This document shows, piece after piece, positions 20,735 to 31,904 of a DNA stretch of 64,000 bases. The stretch comes from Leptidea sinapis (lineage: Eukaryota; Arthropoda; Insecta; Lepidoptera; Pieridae): NCBI RefSeq assembly GCF_905404315.1, contig NC_066265.1, forward strand, positions 28,606,501 to 28,670,500. Reading direction: 5' to 3'. The notes below the pieces were generated by a model. The model saw only the letters and a program-made list of their open reading frames with translations. It was not told where the DNA came from and ran no database searches. Each line of letters opens with the position of its first letter. Position 1 is the stretch's first letter. The translations under genes were made by a program, and so were the position numbers.

Positions 20735-21187
20735 TAATGTTATGTAGGTACATAGGCATATTAGTGAATTTGCTAGAAACTGTCGTAACCATAATATTAA
20801 CACCAGGAACAAACATAAAGTTATAATGCCTACTAATCGGCTAAGTCGAGTTAGTAAGTCTTTTGTAGGGCGTTGTATATGCTTTTACAACAAGATCCCA
20901 GAAAATGTACAAAACAAATGTATTACGAAATTCAAAAGTGGTAAAGGTTAAAGGTTACTATAACATTAATGACTTTCTTAATGATACTATAGATTGAGAA
21001 TGGAGCGACCGCCCACAGACTATTAAATAATAAATTTTACTGTATGATTTTACATTGTAACCATATTTTTACAAAAAAAAAGCCCGCTGAGTTTGTTGCG
21101 CCCGTTCTTCTCGGGTCTGAGGCATACCTAGTTTTTCACTTTTAAAAAGTGATATTATAACCTATTTTGAATAAAAATATTTGAATT
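20735..21187 (+). pseudogene. LINE C C-terminus and 3' UTR
   Basis: Matches 47350-47830 from 'taatgttatgta' onwards, with CICFYNKIPENVQNKCITKF-like codons near 20875-20935 and tail 'gaataaaaatatttgaatta'. Its left edge coincides exactly with the 5' end of the Helitron to the left, consistent with that Helitron having inserted into this LINE. Confidence 0.78.
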
Positions 21188-21680
21188 ATGTATTGTTATT
21201 AAGTCGTTAGGTTTACTAAGAAAAGGAGCAAGTTATTCACCTTTCACGAAAGAGAACCTCAGATAAAATAAGAATAAAATTATTATCCTTCCAGTCAGAG
21301 TAATGCTTCATTTTGTTGTTTCAATTGTATCAATATTGGACATCGTAATTCAATTTAGGAAGGAACGAAGAGCTGCCAAGACAAGATTGACACTTGACAG
21401 CGGTCGGAAAAGGCATCTGACGTTTTATTAAACTATATCCACAAAGTAATTTCAGAGTAGTTGTAGTTAAAATTGGCCGCTATTATTTATTTAGTTCATA
21501 GATACATTATTATATTTCTCTGAGAATGCTCAGTGTACTCAGACTAATTAACAATCCATAATAGAATCATACTAACAGCTTTCATGCATAATGCTATGAA
21601 ATTATATTAGCATGGAACTACCTTGCTAATCACTCAATGAAGCTTTGGCTCTATTACATGAACAATTCTGTGAACAGTTT
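21188..21680. other. unassigned sequence
   Basis: Nothing recognised. Confidence 0.45.
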
Positions 21681-21897
21681 GAGCTTGTAAGGCATTGACT
21701 ATTTGACGTTTGAGTATTTTTGTTGCATCACTTTACATAATTATATTGTGATTGAATTAATTTGTAAAACGATGCAAATATAAATGATTTAAAAGAGTGG
21801 CAATGAGTTTCTTGCCACCTCATTGGCTCAACTCCTTATGAAGTGGTGGTCATTTCCGTGACATACATAAATAAAGTGATTTTGATTTGATTGATAT
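21681..21897 (+). repeat. family D repeat
   Basis: Forward copy: 'aaggcattgactatttgacg', 'aaaagagtggcaatgagtttcttgcca', tail 'aataaagtgattttgatttgattg'. Complements the reverse copies at 4093, 24598 and 42983. Confidence 0.7.
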
Positions 21898-22008
21898 ATA
21901 TATAAGAGAAATCCACCTATGTATTGAGTCATAGCGATATCTCTGGAACCAGGAGCAGTAGCAGTCGTAGTCCCATCCTATTTTTGGAATGCGCGGATTT
22001 GATTAACG

Positions 22009-23165
22009 CTATACAGTAAAAGGGAAAGACATAAAACTTTTTCTAAAAGCGGGAAACATACTTATAATTTGTCTGGTTTTGTTAAAGCTTGGACGACAAT
22101 AATATCCACAAGAGCCTGAAAGCCTGTTGCGTTGGCGGCCATTTAGAAAAGTGTACGCGCTTTGGAAGGTCGTAGGCATGAAGGTCATATCCATGCCAAG
22201 TACACATGTCGTATCGTCCTGGAAACAGCGCACAAGCAAGCTCATTCCACAGCTTGGTTCTACGTAGAAGAAAGTTGCTTGACAACCCTATTGTGGAGAA
22301 CCGCCACAAATCTAGATGGAGGGAAAATTATATGCTAATTTATAGCATATCGTGCGAAGGTGAACTCAGCGACGTCTCTACGCAATCCAAGTGATCTAGC
22401 CGTTCACAAAGCACTGGATTCCTGACAATTCGAGCAGCTCTACGTTGCACAATGGTTTGAGCTGTAGATACTGGGGTGCACCAGACTAGATATGATAGCA
22501 ATACTCCATGTAATGTGGCCGGACCTTCACTTTGTAGAGGGCTGAAATGTGGACCTGCTTGAAGTATTGCCGTGCTCTATTTATGTCGTCTAGCTTCTTC
22601 GAAGTTAAATTGGCTTTGTCGTTTAGATGAATAGGAATTTGCAATCGCTTGAGATTTCGAGACCCAGTATTCCGATACTAGGCGAGGCATTATGTTCTCG
22701 AAGAGCGGTGAAACGTCAATTGGGGTTTTTTAGTGGTAAACGCGCAAACTTGAGTCGTCCAGAGGTTAGATTGGACAAGGTTAGATTAGAGAAGGCTTAG
22801 GTTTTCCTCATTCCGCGGGCTTCTCAAGATATGACTCGATAGCAGACACAAGGTTCTTCTGGCACTGGTCGACGATTTCCCGAGAGAAAACTACACGGCC
22901 TGTGTATACGGCATCTCAAGTACCGTATATACCGTGGCATCCGCATATCAATGCATGTTGGACTCCTCCAACATATCATTGATATGCAAAAAAATAGTGT
23001 TCCCAGTACAGTGCTGCAAAGCTGGTGGTCCACATGCCTAAACTCTCTTGAAGCCCAAATGATGGAAGTTTTGAGGGAAGCCCCTTGTACCATACACGAT
23101 CGAAGGCCTTCGCTAGATCCGGCTAATTGCCAGGCCTCAACCTTGCTTTGGATAGCCACCATGCA
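22009..23165 (-). pseudogene. LINE B reverse transcriptase, largest fragment
   Basis: Read from the right: GFAKAFDRVWYKGL (motif A; usually SKAFDRVWH) near 23100, KLPSFGLQESLCKWT, then VLGTLFF (usually VLSPTLF), a broken YADD box reading YAD-Ala near 22945, SREIVDQCQKNLVSAIESYL near 22850, ARQYFK near 22555, QRRAARIVRNPVLCERLDHL near 22430, and RRTKLWNELACALFPGRYDM near 22230. The order is that of a Jockey/CR1-like RT from palm to C-terminus. Frameshifts, stops and the lost second catalytic Asp make it inactive. Confidence 0.82.
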
Positions 23166-23872
23166 TCTATGTGTTAGGTATACAAGTAGAGATATATGTA
23201 TATATAATTATACGTACATTTAGCATTATATTTTACTATTTCATGCCTTATACAAAATATAATTATAAACACAGTAAATATATTACTATTGTGTTGGTAT
23301 TATATTAATATTTGAAGACATTAATGCAGCATTCTGAACCCTATTAATTAAAGGATAATTAGCTAAATTGTTAGCATTTTAAGTGATTGTTAAAGTTGCT
23401 GAACCCTAGCCGGGACTAATTAAAACAAATTGCTCGACGCTTCGGTTAATTGTTGAGCAAATGACTATCGCTAGGTTGTTATGATGCAGCCAACTAATTG
23501 AGCTAAGCAGAATGCTGTGATGCTGTTGCGTTGTAAATATTGTTGTTCGTAGTAACAATGTGCCGTTTATACTAACGCCAAAATAATATCCTCTAGAATT
23601 TTGTCTGTTAATGGCTTTTATGATTGTCTGTGCTTACGCTAAAGCAATTTGAATGCGATTTACACTGATGTATTATGGCTATCGCCCTGTAATGTTTTAT
23701 ATTTATTTTATTCCCAAAAAACAAGAAAGTTGATTGATGAAATAATACAGATAGTTAAATTTGCTGAAATTTTGTTAGGTGTACTCTAAACCATGATTGT
23801 ACTCTACACATTTCTATTTGTTCTGACTTATCTAGGTCTGGTCCAGTTCAGTGTTGGTAAATTATTCCAATT
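23166..23872. other. unassigned sequence
   Basis: AT-rich, with no recognised family. A stretch near 23525-23595 weakly resembles 9610-9685. Confidence 0.4.
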
Positions 23873-24092
23873 TCCCAGTGGGAGGCTCCTTTACACAGGA
23901 TGACGGCTAGATTATGGATACCACAAAGGTGGAGTTGAGAAGATTATGTCTCAAGGTGATGAGCACAGTTGTAGTGCCGCTCAGAATTTTTGAGTTTTTC
24001 AATAATTCTGAGCGGCACTGCATTGTAATGGGTAGTGCGTATCAATTAAAATCAGCTGAACGTCCTGCTCGTCTAGTCCCTTATTTACATTT
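23873..24092 (+). repeat. family A repeat with conserved stem-loop
   Basis: Complete ends but an internal deletion. It shows the family stem-loop in perfect form: GTGCCGCTCAGAATT (23974-23988) pairs with AATTCTGAGCGGCAC (24004-24018) over 15 bp with a 15-nt loop. The other family hairpin (CAGTAATG...CATTACTG, as near 43420) is in the deleted part. Confidence 0.8.
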
Positions 24093-24597
24093 AAAAAAAT
24101 CCACTTGCACGTACGAGATAAATGATAACGAAAATGATATTTATAAGCAAAATCCAATTCAATGGACAGAATCTCATGCATTCAAAATCTACGCGCACAG
24201 AATGTCAGGTCGTTAACACAAAATACAAACGAGCAAACCCGGTGATATATATCTAGCTCTAGTTCCGCTAAACATGAATAACGCGGATCTCATCTTTCAA
24301 GAGGCAGCTCGGGGCTACAAAGGAGGGAGCCCCGAGGAGACGTAATTAAGATAATCGACAACAACTCTCTCGGGACTTCAAGTTACACATGACAGGAAAA
24401 CACATATGTGTTTGTTGGAATAGAAAAACTAGCGTTTTATATTTATCGACGAAATACACAAGGATAACTAGTTCTAGTTCATCGTTGGTCTAAGCTGAAA
24501 CTCATGCTGAGTTTCAACACTAAGAATATTACATTGAGGCCGCTAATTATCATATTGTATTACTCTGTTGTTGTTATTTGTTTGTGTTATGAGCAAA
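24093..24597. other. unassigned sequence
   Basis: No feature recognised. 24300-24350 is GC-richer without a coding signal. Confidence 0.4.
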
Positions 24598-25085
24598 TTA
24601 AATTAAATCAAATCAAATCAAAATCACTTTATTCAAGTATGTCCAAAAAAAGACATTTATAAATGTCAAAGTTTTCTTTTCTTTTTCTTTCGTATTAACC
24701 ACCAGTTTGGAAAAGGTTGAGCTTTAATGGGAAGAAGTGGCAAGAATATCATTGCCACTTTGTAAATTAAAAAAAAATATATTTACAACTTCCCCGATTT
24801 ATAAATCATTTCATTAACAATACAACATGTAAAATGATGCAACACTCAAATCTCTACTCAATACTCAAACGTCAAATACTCAACGCCTTACACGAGTAAG
24901 TCAAAAAGTAAATGTAAAGACACCTGGTACAGGCATTATTTGCCTAAAAGGTGACTCCGGCCATTAGCTGCTGTAAACTATGTTTTTAAGATAAATAAAT
25001 TATTATTATATTATTATTATTAAAATAAATAGAAGCAAGAGTTATTGAGTATATTAGGTGCATCAATCCACACATATCGTGAATA
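24598..25085 (-). repeat. family D repeat interrupted by another repeat
   Basis: Family D runs from the tail at 24598 to about 24922 and resumes at about 25030 ('caagagttattgagta...catcaatccacac', as at 43257-43287). The sequence between is foreign to the family (next entry). Confidence 0.7.
24925..25022 (+). repeat. LINE-tail-like insertion within family D
   Basis: Begins CACCTGGTACAGGCATTATT, includes 'aaaaggtgactccggcc' and ends in (TTA)n. It looks like the extreme 3' end of a 5'-truncated retrotransposon with a TTA tail. No clear target duplication. Confidence 0.55.
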
Positions 25086-25651
25086 AATAAGGGTATTTTG
25101 CGAGCATTTTATTAGCGATTAAAAAAATATAGTAATTTTAGTTGTAGAAATATGAAGCAGAGTTTCTGGTTACAGGATCATCCTGCCACTACAAGTAGCT
25201 CCATCGCCATCGCCTCTCTCGACCATATTTTTGGGAAGGGAACGACCCGTATTATTATATTATTGTAACAGTGCATTATTATAATATAATATTATTGTAA
25301 CAGTGTGGTTGATTAATGAGAAACAGTAGCATTATCCTGGAGAAGGGTTGCGTTTGGACAGGAGATTATTGTCGCGGCTTGTAATGACTGGGAAGATGAT
25401 GAAGGCCGAATATGTCACCAAACTAAGCTTAAGACCTTCGTAACGTGGGCATCAATGTAGTCAATACAGACCAAGCAATGTATGATGCTTTACTTAAACT
25501 ATGCGCGTTAAAAAATTAACGAATTAACAGTAATGTAACTTAATTCAGGCCTATAACCGTTAAAGGGTTCATATTATTAATAATATTATATATAAGTATG
25601 TGACCATTATTATACGCCTTTCTACTACTACTGTATATTACTTATTATAAG
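25086..25651. other. unassigned sequence
   Basis: Contains a local direct repeat of 'attattgtaacagtg' (about 25260 and 25290). No gene recognised. Confidence 0.4.
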
Positions 25652-25993
25652 CCCGGCACACGTTGTTTTGCCATTTAAATTATTTTTAGAGTTAGTCCGT
25701 TTCTTGGACATTGCAACATTACTTAATTTTTCTAATATTAATCATTTTTTCTAAAATAAACGTAATCTTAGTTACTCCTCATTACATCAGCTACCTGCCA
25801 ATAAAAGTCCCGACAAAATCGGTCCAGCCATTTCAGAGATTAGCCGGAACAAAGACAGGGAGTCAGAAAAAAAATGTAAAAATAATGTTATTTTGGTGTA
25901 TATATTTTCACACATGTAGTAAAAATCGGTCAAATTTTTTTTTAACGTTTCAATATTACAAACAGACGCTCCAATTTTATTCATACATTTAGA
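25652..25993 (-). mobile_element. Helitron-like element, family M
   Basis: The minus-strand 5' end TCTAAATGTATGAATAAAAT follows an A (T at 25994 on plus). The body has 'aaatcggtccagccatttcagagatta' (plus), a signature of lepidopteran Helitron-like repeats. The 3' end near 25652 (AAGCCCGGCACACG) has lost its CTAG. The 93- and 65-codon frames are chance. Confidence 0.55.
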
Positions 25994-26196
25994 TAAAAAA
26001 GTGAAAATTTATACATTTGCAGATTTAATCTATGATCATACTTTTTTGAACAAGCCATTTGTAACACAATTATGGTATTGAAAAGTGAATCATTTCAAGA
26101 ATAGATAACATTTGTGTGATTGCCATAATTTTGCCTTTGTTTTGAAAATTCTATGGCAGCAGTGCAAATAATTTAATTCGAAAAAATACTCGCACT

Positions 26197-26400
26197 ATGA
26201 AATTTTATGATTTTCGCTGTGTCTAAGGGCACCACGACAGTTGCTAGAGGCTCAAATTGTCATTTTATGATGAAGATCTATCTCGTACCTCTGTGTACTT
26301 CTGGTTCAGTGAACTTAAATGTAGATGTGAACATCTTTGGAACGATTTGTGAAGTTGTGAAGGTTCAACAATGATACCACACAACAAATAATTAAAAGCG
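26197..26400 (+). pseudogene. mariner transposase N-terminal fragment
   Basis: In one frame from the ATG at 26197: KFYDFRCV, stop, LKLSFYDEDLSRTSVYFWFS, then ELKCRCEHLWNDL. This fits the helix-turn-helix region of mariner transposases, where YDFRRG...FGDEAPSxTxVYxWFxEFxxGR is usual. Three in-frame stops; the DDD catalytic domain is absent. Confidence 0.68.
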
Positions 26401-26809
26401 ACATAAAACCACTCATGTCGTGTCAGCAAACGCGTTTGTATTAGGTAATGGTATGAACCCAGTGTAAAAGATTTTGTATGTATACCTAAAGGTTCGGAAG
26501 GTTTGCACTCGATGGATACCGCATGAATTAATGAAGGAATTACTGTAGAGTAGTGACATAAAATGATAAAATATAACGGAGCCTGTTACGTCATTGGGTA
26601 TATATAATATCGTCACTAGTGACGAAGCCTTTTGATTTGACTCTGACATAAAAATCCCCTCGGCTGAATGAGTCTTTTGTTATTAAAACTTACCTACGCA
26701 AGTCTAGAAAACCAACTGTTCAACTTACAATATTACCTAAGTATTTCGCAAATATTTAGGCATTCGTGCAGTTTTTTCAACTGTACCGCCTCATTTTTGT
26801 ATTTAAAGT
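26401..26809. other. unassigned sequence
   Basis: A 78-codon minus-strand frame (26413-26649) has no motif. Nothing else recognised. Confidence 0.4.
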
Positions 26810-27081
26810 TAAGAGTAACATTTAAATAAAACACTTTTTAAAGGATAAAAACGCGTGTTATTGATTCTTTGTTTTTACGTTAGATTTTTGCGCCACAGTT
26901 ATATTTTTATTATTATTTTAGTAAATCGACGTTTGAAGACCCCGTGGACGTTTGAAGGTCTCGTTTTCAGGGGGACTGTAGATGAAAGGAGTCATATTGT
27001 ATTTGTCATAGGTAAAATGTCGGGTTAACTAAAATAATAATAGAAATGTAACTTTTACGCAAAAATCTATTGTAAAAACAC
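26810..27081. repeat. inverted repeat pair, MITE-like
   Basis: 26870-26930 and 27019-27080 are inverted copies (about 80% by eye) of 'gtttttac..tagatttttgcg...attattattttagt'. The left outer flank ('actttttaaaggataaaa') also resembles 52186-52206, so the arms belong to a dispersed family. The 88-bp centre repeats GACGTTTGAAG at 26929 and 26947. Confidence 0.55.
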
Positions 27082-27454
27082 GGTCACAACAACAAATAGA
27101 TTTTTGTTGTTTTCTCTTCAAAGGGATGAAATGTTTGAGTTTTTTTGTATCACTGCAAACGACGTGTCACGTGCAACGAAGGTTCGATCTATAGTCGGCT
27201 TGGTGTCCCAAACTAATAATTCGTATGGATTTTTATATATTTTACTGTGATTTGCTATTTCGAGTTATTCAACGTGATCTGTAGATATTGTAAATAAAAA
27301 CCATCTCTGCAACAAAAAGATGTGGTTTGTAGTACAAATTGATTATTTTAGCTGTCATAATGTTGTCAGGTTACAAACAAGTCCTTTATTTATAGGTTTT
27401 CCAAATTTTCTTCTTTCAAGATTTTAGATATTTAACGTAAATTCATCTGATTAT
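27082..27454. other. unassigned sequence
   Basis: Nothing recognised. Confidence 0.45.
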
Positions 27455-27650
27455 GAGGAAGCTCATTGTCGCTCAGCAGGCAGTGGACAGAGCACAAAGC
27501 TCGTCGGACAGATGGCCGTTGGGACAGTTAAGTCCTCGAATGGCGACCACGTCTTCCGAGACGTAGTGTTGGTAGGCCTCCCACATGATGGAATTCTGAT
27601 CTAGCCAAGATCGCCGGAATACGTTGGAAGAGGCTGAAATGATTACTTAA
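27455..27650 (+). pseudogene. LINE RT C-terminal fragment (GRPPT type)
   Basis: Plus-strand codons near 27550-27630 read SVGRPPT, WNSDLAKIAGIRW, matching the usual SVGRPPTRWTDDLVKIAGIRW of a common lepidopteran RTE-like retrotransposon C-terminus. Stops and shifts precede it. Confidence 0.62.
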
Positions 27651-28035
27651 ATTCTTCTTACTGTTGTTCACATATGTCAGGTTGTAATATTATGATCAAA
27701 TTGACTTTCCTCAAAACACATAGTAAAATAATAACTTTAATTTCTTTGAAAGGTGGGTTCGTGTTTAAAAAATGAACAAGAAAAAGGTAACGATAAAGAC
27801 TGACACTCTGTCGATTTCACTTAGCACAGAGGATTCATTACTTGTATATTTATTTCCTAAAATGTTATAATAAATAAGAGCAATCGTAAATACCAAAAAC
27901 CCATACCAGTTTGAGGCCAGCTTTAGTTTGGTTAGGAAGTCTCCCACCGTGTTTAGAACCCCTTTGCCCCTGTGTCGAGTCCGTTTTTTCAATGTTATAC
28001 GGCTATTTACCACACAGTAAGAGTATTATATCAAT

Positions 28036-28300
28036 AAAGAAAGCGAACTCATGCAAACCATCAAGATGAGGAAAGTCGCATATTTGGGGCACGTGCTTAG
28101 GCACGAGGGGTACGAACTCCTACAACTCATCATGATGGGATAAGTTGACAGAAGAACAGGCGTATGTTGCAGAAAAAAGTCGTGGCCAAAAATCCCAGAG
28201 TGGACAGGAATCGCGAGTGCTGCAGAAGTATTTCACCTCGCGAAGAACAAAAAGTTAATATTACAAAGCTCCCTGCCAATCTTCAATAGTCGGAGATGCA
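28036..28300 (+). pseudogene. LINE RT C-terminal fragment (YLGH type)
   Basis: The plus strand encodes MQTIKMRKVAYLGHVLRHEG, YELLQLIMMG, stop, VDRRTGVCCRKKSW, IPEWTGIASAAEVFHLA. This is the C-terminal zone of endonuclease/RT retrotransposons that usually read YLGHVMR...LLQLIMQGK...G.RRKKSW. A stop replaces the Lys after MQG. Dead fragment. Confidence 0.7.
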
Positions 28301-28699
28301 CGCGAAGAAAAAAAATATTATTATATTACAAATAAAATATTACGTTGCAACGATACAGCAAGTTTTTAATGAGCAAAAATGGAAGCGAAGCATGCACACA
28401 CTAAATATCATTAGAACTTCATATAAGAAGACTTAATATTATTTATAGTTAGATATAGGCTACAGACGGCGAGTAGAGCGGGCTGACATTGTGTCAACAG
28501 AACAGCGCCTTCGGAACAATATCAGCTCAGATGTATCCCGCGCTGTTTGCTCATCCCTGTGCTTAGTGCTAGAATCGCTCATCGATTGCTTTACTCACTG
28601 TACTTACTTCAATCTACTGCTATCGTAGAAATCACAATAAGAAAGTAGTTTAGAATTGCTATAAATGCTAACTTCTCATAGGACAACTGGCGCCTAGAT
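28301..28699. other. unassigned sequence
   Basis: Nothing recognised. Confidence 0.45.
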
Positions 28700-28818
28700 A
28701 TATATACCTAGTCTTGCCATAAATTCGGAAACAAAGAAAAAAATTTTTTGCACATTTATAACTTTTACAGTGTGTTAGTTTAAAACATAAATATAAAACA
28801 ATTAAAAATATTAAAAGC

Positions 28819-28905
28819 TTATTCGAAGTGGTCTCCGTTGGCTGCAATACAGTCCTTTAAACTTTGACACCAGTCATCAATAAAAGCACGCACTCTTACA
28901 ATGGG
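28819..28905 (-). pseudogene. Tc1/mariner transposase C-terminus
   Basis: The minus strand reads RVRAFIDDWCQSLKDCIAAN then GDHFE and a stop at 28819-28821. The C-terminal end R.R...W...L..CI...GDHFE is typical of Tc1/mariner transposases. To the left, 28712-28740 (CTTGCCATAAATTCGG) could be the adjoining terminal inverted repeat; its partner is not visible. No catalytic DDE/D residues remain. It belongs to a different element from 26197. Confidence 0.72.
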
Positions 28906-29479
28906 AAAATTTTAAGTTTTAGGGACTCAAATTATGATGGCGTATGGAGAGTTTTAAAAATTGCATTTGGCTCCATACCCACTTTGTGTAATCACAGTGA
29001 TTCGGTTCTCTTTATCACCCCACTCCATTTTTATATCGCAAAATATTCTACAATGTATTGGCACCAATTAACGAATAAAAGATTCCAAATTCAAACGTAA
29101 TACTTTGTATATTTTTAATTGTTACATACATTTAAATTACATTTCCAATAGTTGAAAATAATGATGAATGTCGCGTATTAAATTATATTTGCACAGTCAG
29201 TGGTGTAAACTGTATAGAAATTGTTAGAACAGCGGGCGTGTCTACACTTTATTCGCTTCAAACTTTTTCATTTCTATCTTTTTGTCTAACTTTATTATTA
29301 TTTGTTTAATTAAGACAATATTTGTAATAAAGATCATTTTAGCTCTCAAGATGCTTGGCTAGATAATTTAAAGAGCTATTTACACAAATACAATATTAAT
29401 CCTGATCATTTTATTACCACTTAATATAAAATCATTCAAAAAATACGTTTTTGTTGCATTTTTAACTCATTAACTTTGA
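28906..29479. other. unassigned sequence
   Basis: May contain decayed interior of the mariner element to the left, but no motif is readable. Confidence 0.35.
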
Positions 29480-29577
29480 TATCATATATCCGATGGCTTT
29501 AGACTCTACCATTCCCAAATACATACATCATATTTTTATTCTATTGATGGCAGAACAGCGTCTGACGGGTCACCTAG
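29480..29577 (+). mobile_element. Helitron-like 3' end
   Basis: Ends AACAGCGTCTGACGGGTCAC then CTAG at 29574-29577, followed by T. It matches the family F 3' end (AACGTCTGTCGGGTCAACTAG). The upstream extent is uncertain. Confidence 0.5.
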
Positions 29578-30714
29578 TATATAATATACTTAAATGTATA
29601 CGAGGTAGTTGATTTTATTTCAAGATAAACCTCATACCAATTTTTCGTAATAGAAAAAGAAAATGTCCTCTGAACTGACAACATTATCTATGACGTCACG
29701 TCGTCGTTATCTATAGTAATTAGTTTTCAAAAAAAACTGATTAACACGCGAGTATATTAAAAAAATCTAACAGCCATATCACTTATACAATCTATTCTTG
29801 GAGAGATATTTACCCTTACTCATCCAGACATCGCTATGATAAACCACTTCACTATTAGAAACTCTAATAACACACGACCTAATCACACCATTATACCTAG
29901 ACTAGTTGCAATGGCATAAAATCTCTTACAAATTCCGCCAGCAGCAAAAGCACTAAGAGGATTCCATTAAATTTCAGAACAAACACGATGAAAGCTATTC
30001 GCCAAGTTGAAGTCTCAATCGTCGGTAACGATGGTTGCAGCCCAAGCGAAACTCACCCTTACAAACCGCATTCAGTGCTGTATTAAAACTAGACAAGTAC
30101 TTTGATAGGAAGGGTGTCTTTAGAACGAAATTAAATGTACGGTTTTGGCTCGCTTTGACCATGTTTTAAATCAAAATGATTATTTTATGTAGTGCTTAAA
30201 TATCCTATTAAAGTACTTTGTGTGAGACTACGACAGGAAACGAATAATTTCTTAAATTTGTTAGTAAGATTTCAAAATTTCAAAAACTATCACTTGCAAG
30301 ATAGTTATATAATTTATGCTAAAATTTCCTTGCATGATGATAGAAGTTTTTATCATAATATTTAGTAATATGAGTATCATACTCAAAACAAGTGTGTTGT
30401 ATTTTGGTTATGCCTTGCTACTTTTTCACGACTATTTAGAAATTAAAATCGTAGCTGACAGAAAATCAAAGAAATTGCCATTCGGCTGAGGTCAGAATAG
30501 ACGTGCGATTTTATGTTTTCTTTATAAGTTATATTAGTTTATTACTAATAAAAGTGATAGTGAGTGGAAAACTGATTTGTTTTCTATGTTTATTTTTTTT
30601 CTTTGCAATTCATATCGAAATTAACATTACTATGCAGTTTTCGTTTTAATATGATAACGAAGATGTTTTTTCTTAATTGAATTGTTGATTGATTGCATTA
30701 AGCAATGTTGAGTT
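29578..30714. other. unassigned sequence
   Basis: Over 1.1 kb without a supported feature. 29890-29965 could hide a very old RT tail (RPNHTIIPRLVAMA...), too weak to call. Confidence 0.35.
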
Positions 30715-30910
30715 GAATAATTTAGAGACGTTGAAGACTACTTACACCAGGTAGATTATGGTTGGCTATTAGAAGAAGACTAGATAGTGAGAATTCTGAA
30801 GACGAGTACCACGCTGCACATGAATTTATGAGAACGTGGCAGGAGAAAAACGATAATGATAATGATGCAGTAGATGAAACAAAAGAAGGTGATCCTCCTC
30901 TTGTATAAGA
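30715..30910 (+). pseudogene. possible acidic coding remnant
   Basis: Frames read DYLHQVDYGWLLEED, stop, and EDEYHAAHEFMRTWQEKNDN near 30800-30870. The acidic composition and codon-like texture suggest a transposon or gene relic, but I cannot name a family. Low confidence. Confidence 0.25.
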
Positions 30911-31050
30911 TAATATATTTGAAGAACATTAACCCCTCATTCATCTACCTCAAGTAATTTACCCAGTGTTTCATAAGGCAAAAGATTTGAGAATTTATAT
31001 GAAAAATAGAAGAATTTAAGGTGCATGATAAAGATAAGATTACTTTCTTA

Positions 31051-31211
31051 TGAAGTTCTGTTCCTGCCGATGAGATATCACAACAGGAATCTCCAAAAGA
31101 AGGTTTCTCCAGCTCCTCCACTCCAAAAGACATAAGAAAAGATGGTTCGGAATAATGGCTAAAAATAGATTGGTAACTCGGATAAAATAGCATAAAAACG
31201 CAAAGGGTACT
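31051..31211 (+). repeat. local duplication, copy 1
   Basis: Near-identical to 31311-31502 with an offset of about 260 bp. One frame reads SVPADEISQQESPKEGFSSS, which hints at a serine-rich coding remnant. Confidence 0.75.
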
Positions 31212-31213
31212 CT

Positions 31214-31245
31214 TATGTCATGCAATACATTTGGAAATAATTGTA
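31214..31245 (+). repeat. inverted repeat, left arm
   Basis: Positions 31216-31245 are the reverse complement of 31499-31528 with three mismatches. The arms sit just beyond each duplicate. Confidence 0.75.
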
Positions 31246-31310
31246 AGTTAATAAGAATAATAATTGTTTATTATTTAATCACCAGCAATAATAATTATAC
31301 GAAGATATTG

Positions 31311-31502
31311 TGAAGTTTTGACGCTTCCAATGAAATATCACAACAGGAAACTCCAAAGAAAGGTTTCTCCAGCTCCTCCACTCCAAAAGACATAAGAAAA
31401 GATTTAACAATGATTGATGATGATTCAACAATTCGGAACAAAGGTTAAACATAGAAGGGCATTCCGGTTAAAATAGCATAAAAATATAAAGGGTATTCTA
31501 CA
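31311..31502 (+). repeat. local duplication, copy 2
   Basis: Second copy of 31051-31211. It differs by point changes and an extra stretch of about 25 bp at 31404-31428. The right arm of the inverted repeat follows at 31499-31528. Confidence 0.75.
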
Positions 31503-31540
31503 ATTATTTCCAAATGTACTGCATGATACGAAGATGTATT

Positions 31541-31904
31541 TTTAATTATTTTGTATGGAGCATTGTATGATGATGCTATTTCCATTTTTTTTTAAATTAT
31601 TACTTTATTCGCGAGCATGCGTAATACCACCTTGCCACCACCATCACATTATGGAGCAGAAAGAATATACTAAGAATAAATATATAATATAATATAATAT
31701 ATAATTAAGAATAAACTTTTTGATGAGATGTTGCTTACTTTGGGCAGATATTTTTTATTTTTTTGGATACTTTGCAAATAATACACATGTAAACTGCTCT
31801 TTCCGCTGCTGGCGGCGCTCTTCTACTATACATCGAATACCCCTTTTCAGTGTGGACAGTCTCTTTAATAGTATTTTCCTGCGAACTTTAACCTCCTATT
31901 TCAT
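31541..31904. other. unassigned sequence
   Basis: A 112-codon plus-strand frame begins at 31720 and runs into the repeat that follows. F/S-rich, no motif; probably chance. Confidence 0.4.

Noticed and set aside
25711..25992. 93-codon frame beginning MQHYLIFLILIIF, which resembles a signal peptide
   Set aside because: It lies entirely inside a Helitron-like non-coding repeat.
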